A stretch of DNA of 15,097 nt from JANQKX01 sp039028695 (GTDB lineage: Bacteria; Pseudomonadota; Alphaproteobacteria; Kiloniellales; Kiloniellaceae): contig JBCCHN010000128.1 of assembly GCA_039028695.1 (NCBI GenBank), positions 1 to 15,097 of the forward strand, read 5' to 3'. The position numbers were made by a program, and so were the translations under genes. The notes under the pieces were generated by a model. It was not told the origin of the DNA and ran no database searches. It was given only the letters and a program-made list of their open reading frames with translations. Shown piece after piece: positions 14,027 through 15,097 of this stretch (positions are counted from its first letter, which is position 1; each line of letters opens with the position of its first letter).

Positions 14027-14047
14027 CCGCCGCGTCCAATGCGGCGG
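14027..14047 (+). other. GC hairpin in the tRNA leader
   Basis: CCGCCGC (14027-14033) and GCGGCGG (14041-14047) form a perfect 7-base-pair stem with a 7-base loop, between the candidate promoter and the mature tRNA. It would be part of the 5' leader removed by RNase P. No T-run follows. Confidence 0.5.
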
Positions 14048-14080
14048 TTCTGATCCGGGCTCAAAAGTTCGGATCCCTGA

Positions 14081-14156
14081 TCCGCGGTAGCTCAGTTGGT
14101 AGAGCAGGTGGCTGTTAACCACCCTGTCGCAGGTTCGAGTCCTGCCCGCGGAGCCA
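14081..14156 (+). tRNA. trnN: tRNA-Asn (anticodon GTT)
   Basis: A full cloverleaf can be read. The acceptor arm TCCGCGG (14081-14087) pairs with CCGCGGA, and the D arm contains GCTCAGTTGGTAGAGC. The anticodon stem GGTGG/CCACC encloses the loop CTGTTAA with anticodon GTT (14114-14116). The T arm is GCAGG-TTCGAGT-CCTGC, followed by discriminator G and an encoded CCA (14154-14156). The total is 76 bases and there is no intron. It decodes AAC and AAU. Confidence 0.97.
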
Positions 14157-14164
14157 ATTTTTTC

Positions 14165-14201
14165 AAGGGGTTAGGTTGAAAAGACCTAATCCCTTTTCTT
14201 T
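14165..14201 (+). terminator. Rho-independent terminator of tRNA-Asn
   Basis: A 12-base-pair stem, AAGGGGTTAGGT (14165-14176) with ACCTAATCCCTT (14184-14195), contains one G-T pair and a 7-base loop and runs into TTCTTTT. It begins 9 bases after the tRNA, so the tRNA is probably transcribed alone. The opposite orientation lacks a suitable T-run for the minus-strand methyltransferase gene. Confidence 0.85.
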
Positions 14202-14309
14202 TCAGGTCACCAACAATTGGCCTGTTGGAGTGACTTCGGGGCTAAAATTGTCGTCTACCCCTACCCTTGTAAATTTTTGTTGAACAGCTGAAGTTCCCGC
14301 CCCACCCGC

Positions 14310-15097
14310 TTAGAGCGAGGCGAAGCGCTTTTCGAGTGCAGGGACATGAGAGGCAGTCTTGGCAACCGCGTCCTGCAAAAGTCTGCGCGCTCGTGCATCG
14401 GTGGCCAGCACCGGAGCCGGCATGAGCTGGATCGTTGAGGGAATGGCCAAATACCCGTCGTCGTCCAGTCGGTCGCGCACATCCATCAGGGCCTGATCAA
14501 AAAGGCCCTTGTGGCGCAGCTCTGCGAGACTGCACTGGCAAAGACAAGCTACCACCTGAGCGGTCTGAGTTGAGGCCGCGGTCTCCGGACGCTGGTATTG
14601 CAAATCGTCCAGCACACCCGGGTCTTCGAAGCGCACCCGCGGCGTGAAGTCCAGGCGATAGAGCGGCAGCGAGAGTGCCGCTCCGGCCTCGGCGACAGCC
14701 GGGACCGGATCCGGCAGGACAAGCGAACTATAGCGGGTCAGCAGCTCGGTAAAGTTGGTGCCGGGTGTGTCGTGAACAAAAATAGCAAGGCCATCGGGGG
14801 CCAGGCGTTGGGCGATGGTGGCGACCAAGGAGGAGATGTTGGCCACTTCGGGCACGTAATAAAGCATGTGGGAGAGCTCGGCCAAATCCACCCGCGGGGC
14901 GGCAAAGGCCGTTGGTGCAAAGGCATCACCCACCGTAATCTCCACGGTATCGATAAAACAAAGGGCCGCCAGGCGGGCTCGCGCCTGGCCGGCCAAGGGC
15001 GCGGAGGGCTCATCGGACCAGATCCGCAGGCGCCGGCTGGTGCTCTCATGCAGCTGCCGCGCATAGTCGCTGGTCTGGAGTCCATCGCCGATGCCGG
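14310..15097 (-). CDS. Class I SAM-dependent methyltransferase, 3' part, truncated by window end
   Basis: The minus frame is open from the window edge (first complete codon at 15095) to TAA at 14310-14312, 261 residues visible. The first visible residues, GIGDGLQTSDYARQL, look like SAM-binding motif I. They are followed by VEITVGDAF, the HMLYYVPE region and LAPDGLAIFVHDTPGTNF, which match the β4-β5 core of class I methyltransferases. The C-terminal 120 residues are an extra domain without a motif I recognise. A TTG at 14996 is in frame, but it cannot be the true start because motif I lies upstream. The methylated substrate (small molecule, protein or lipid) cannot be told. It converges on the tRNA gene and has no visible terminator of its own. 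Confidence 0.82.
   Translation of the reverse strand, partial: GIGDGLQTSDYARQLHESTSRRLRIWSDEPSAPLAGQARARLAALCFIDTVEITVGDAFAPTAFAAPRVDLAELSHMLYYVPEVANISSLVATIAQRLAPDGLAIFVHDTPGTNFTELLTRYSSLVLPDPVPAVAEAGAALSLPLYRLDFTPRVRFEDPGVLDDLQYQRPETAASTQTAQVVACLCQCSLAELRHKGLFDQALMDVRDRLDDDGYLAIPSTIQLMPAPVLATDARARRLLQDAVAKTASHVPALEKRFASL

Overview
The window looks like a chromosomal segment from an alphaproteobacterium, perhaps Rhodospirillales-like. This is an inference from the moderately high GC by eye, the mix of catabolic families and the codon use; no taxonomic marker gene is present. The genes are metabolic: small-molecule catabolism, its regulation and transport. I see no phage, plasmid, IS, CRISPR or defence signature.

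Layout. (1) Positions 1-360 hold the C-terminal part of a short-chain dehydrogenase (SDR). (2) Positions 557-7416 form a tightly packed plus-strand cluster: hyuA and hyuB (ATP-dependent hydantoinase/oxoprolinase family), a DHDPS/NAL-type aldolase or hydratase, an SDR, a GntR/FCD regulator and an alkyltransferase-like protein (ATL, active-site Cys replaced by Trp). A compact cluster of overlapping palindromes sits upstream of hyuA and is the natural candidate operator. (3) A LysE/RhtB exporter runs convergently at 7446-8090 (minus). It is divergent from a second plus-strand unit, a trimethylamine-dehydrogenase-like flavoprotein (8329-10515) overlapping an MttB-family (COG5598) methyltransferase (10452-11993) that ends at a hairpin terminator. 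(4) A DMT/EamA permease (12183-13163) follows a long inverted repeat. (5) Positions 13164-14080 carry no large gene. They hold two short tandem-repeat arrays, hairpins and an overlooked 42-residue one-helix membrane protein on the minus strand (13636-13764). (6) tRNA-Asn(GTT) with encoded CCA and a strong terminator follow, then the 3' part of a minus-strand SAM-dependent methyltransferase cut by the window edge.

How it may work together (inference). The hyuAB cluster would open a cyclic amide or imide, or carboxylate a ketone-like substrate, with ATP, and pass the product to an aldolase/hydratase and a dehydrogenase under a GntR/FCD repressor. The flavoprotein/MttB pair belongs to families that remove N-methyl groups from (quaternary) amines. 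Aligned by memory to trimethylamine dehydrogenase, the flavoprotein keeps the catalytic Tyr/His/Arg and the 4Fe-4S cysteines but lacks the flavin-linking Cys and two of the three substrate-binding aromatics, so its substrate is probably not trimethylamine. The two units plus exporter and permease are consistent with uptake and breakdown of a methylated nitrogen compound of unknown identity. The most original points are the re-tooled flavoprotein translationally coupled to an MttB homologue, the unannotated small membrane protein, and operator-like palindromes sharing half-sites at three promoters.
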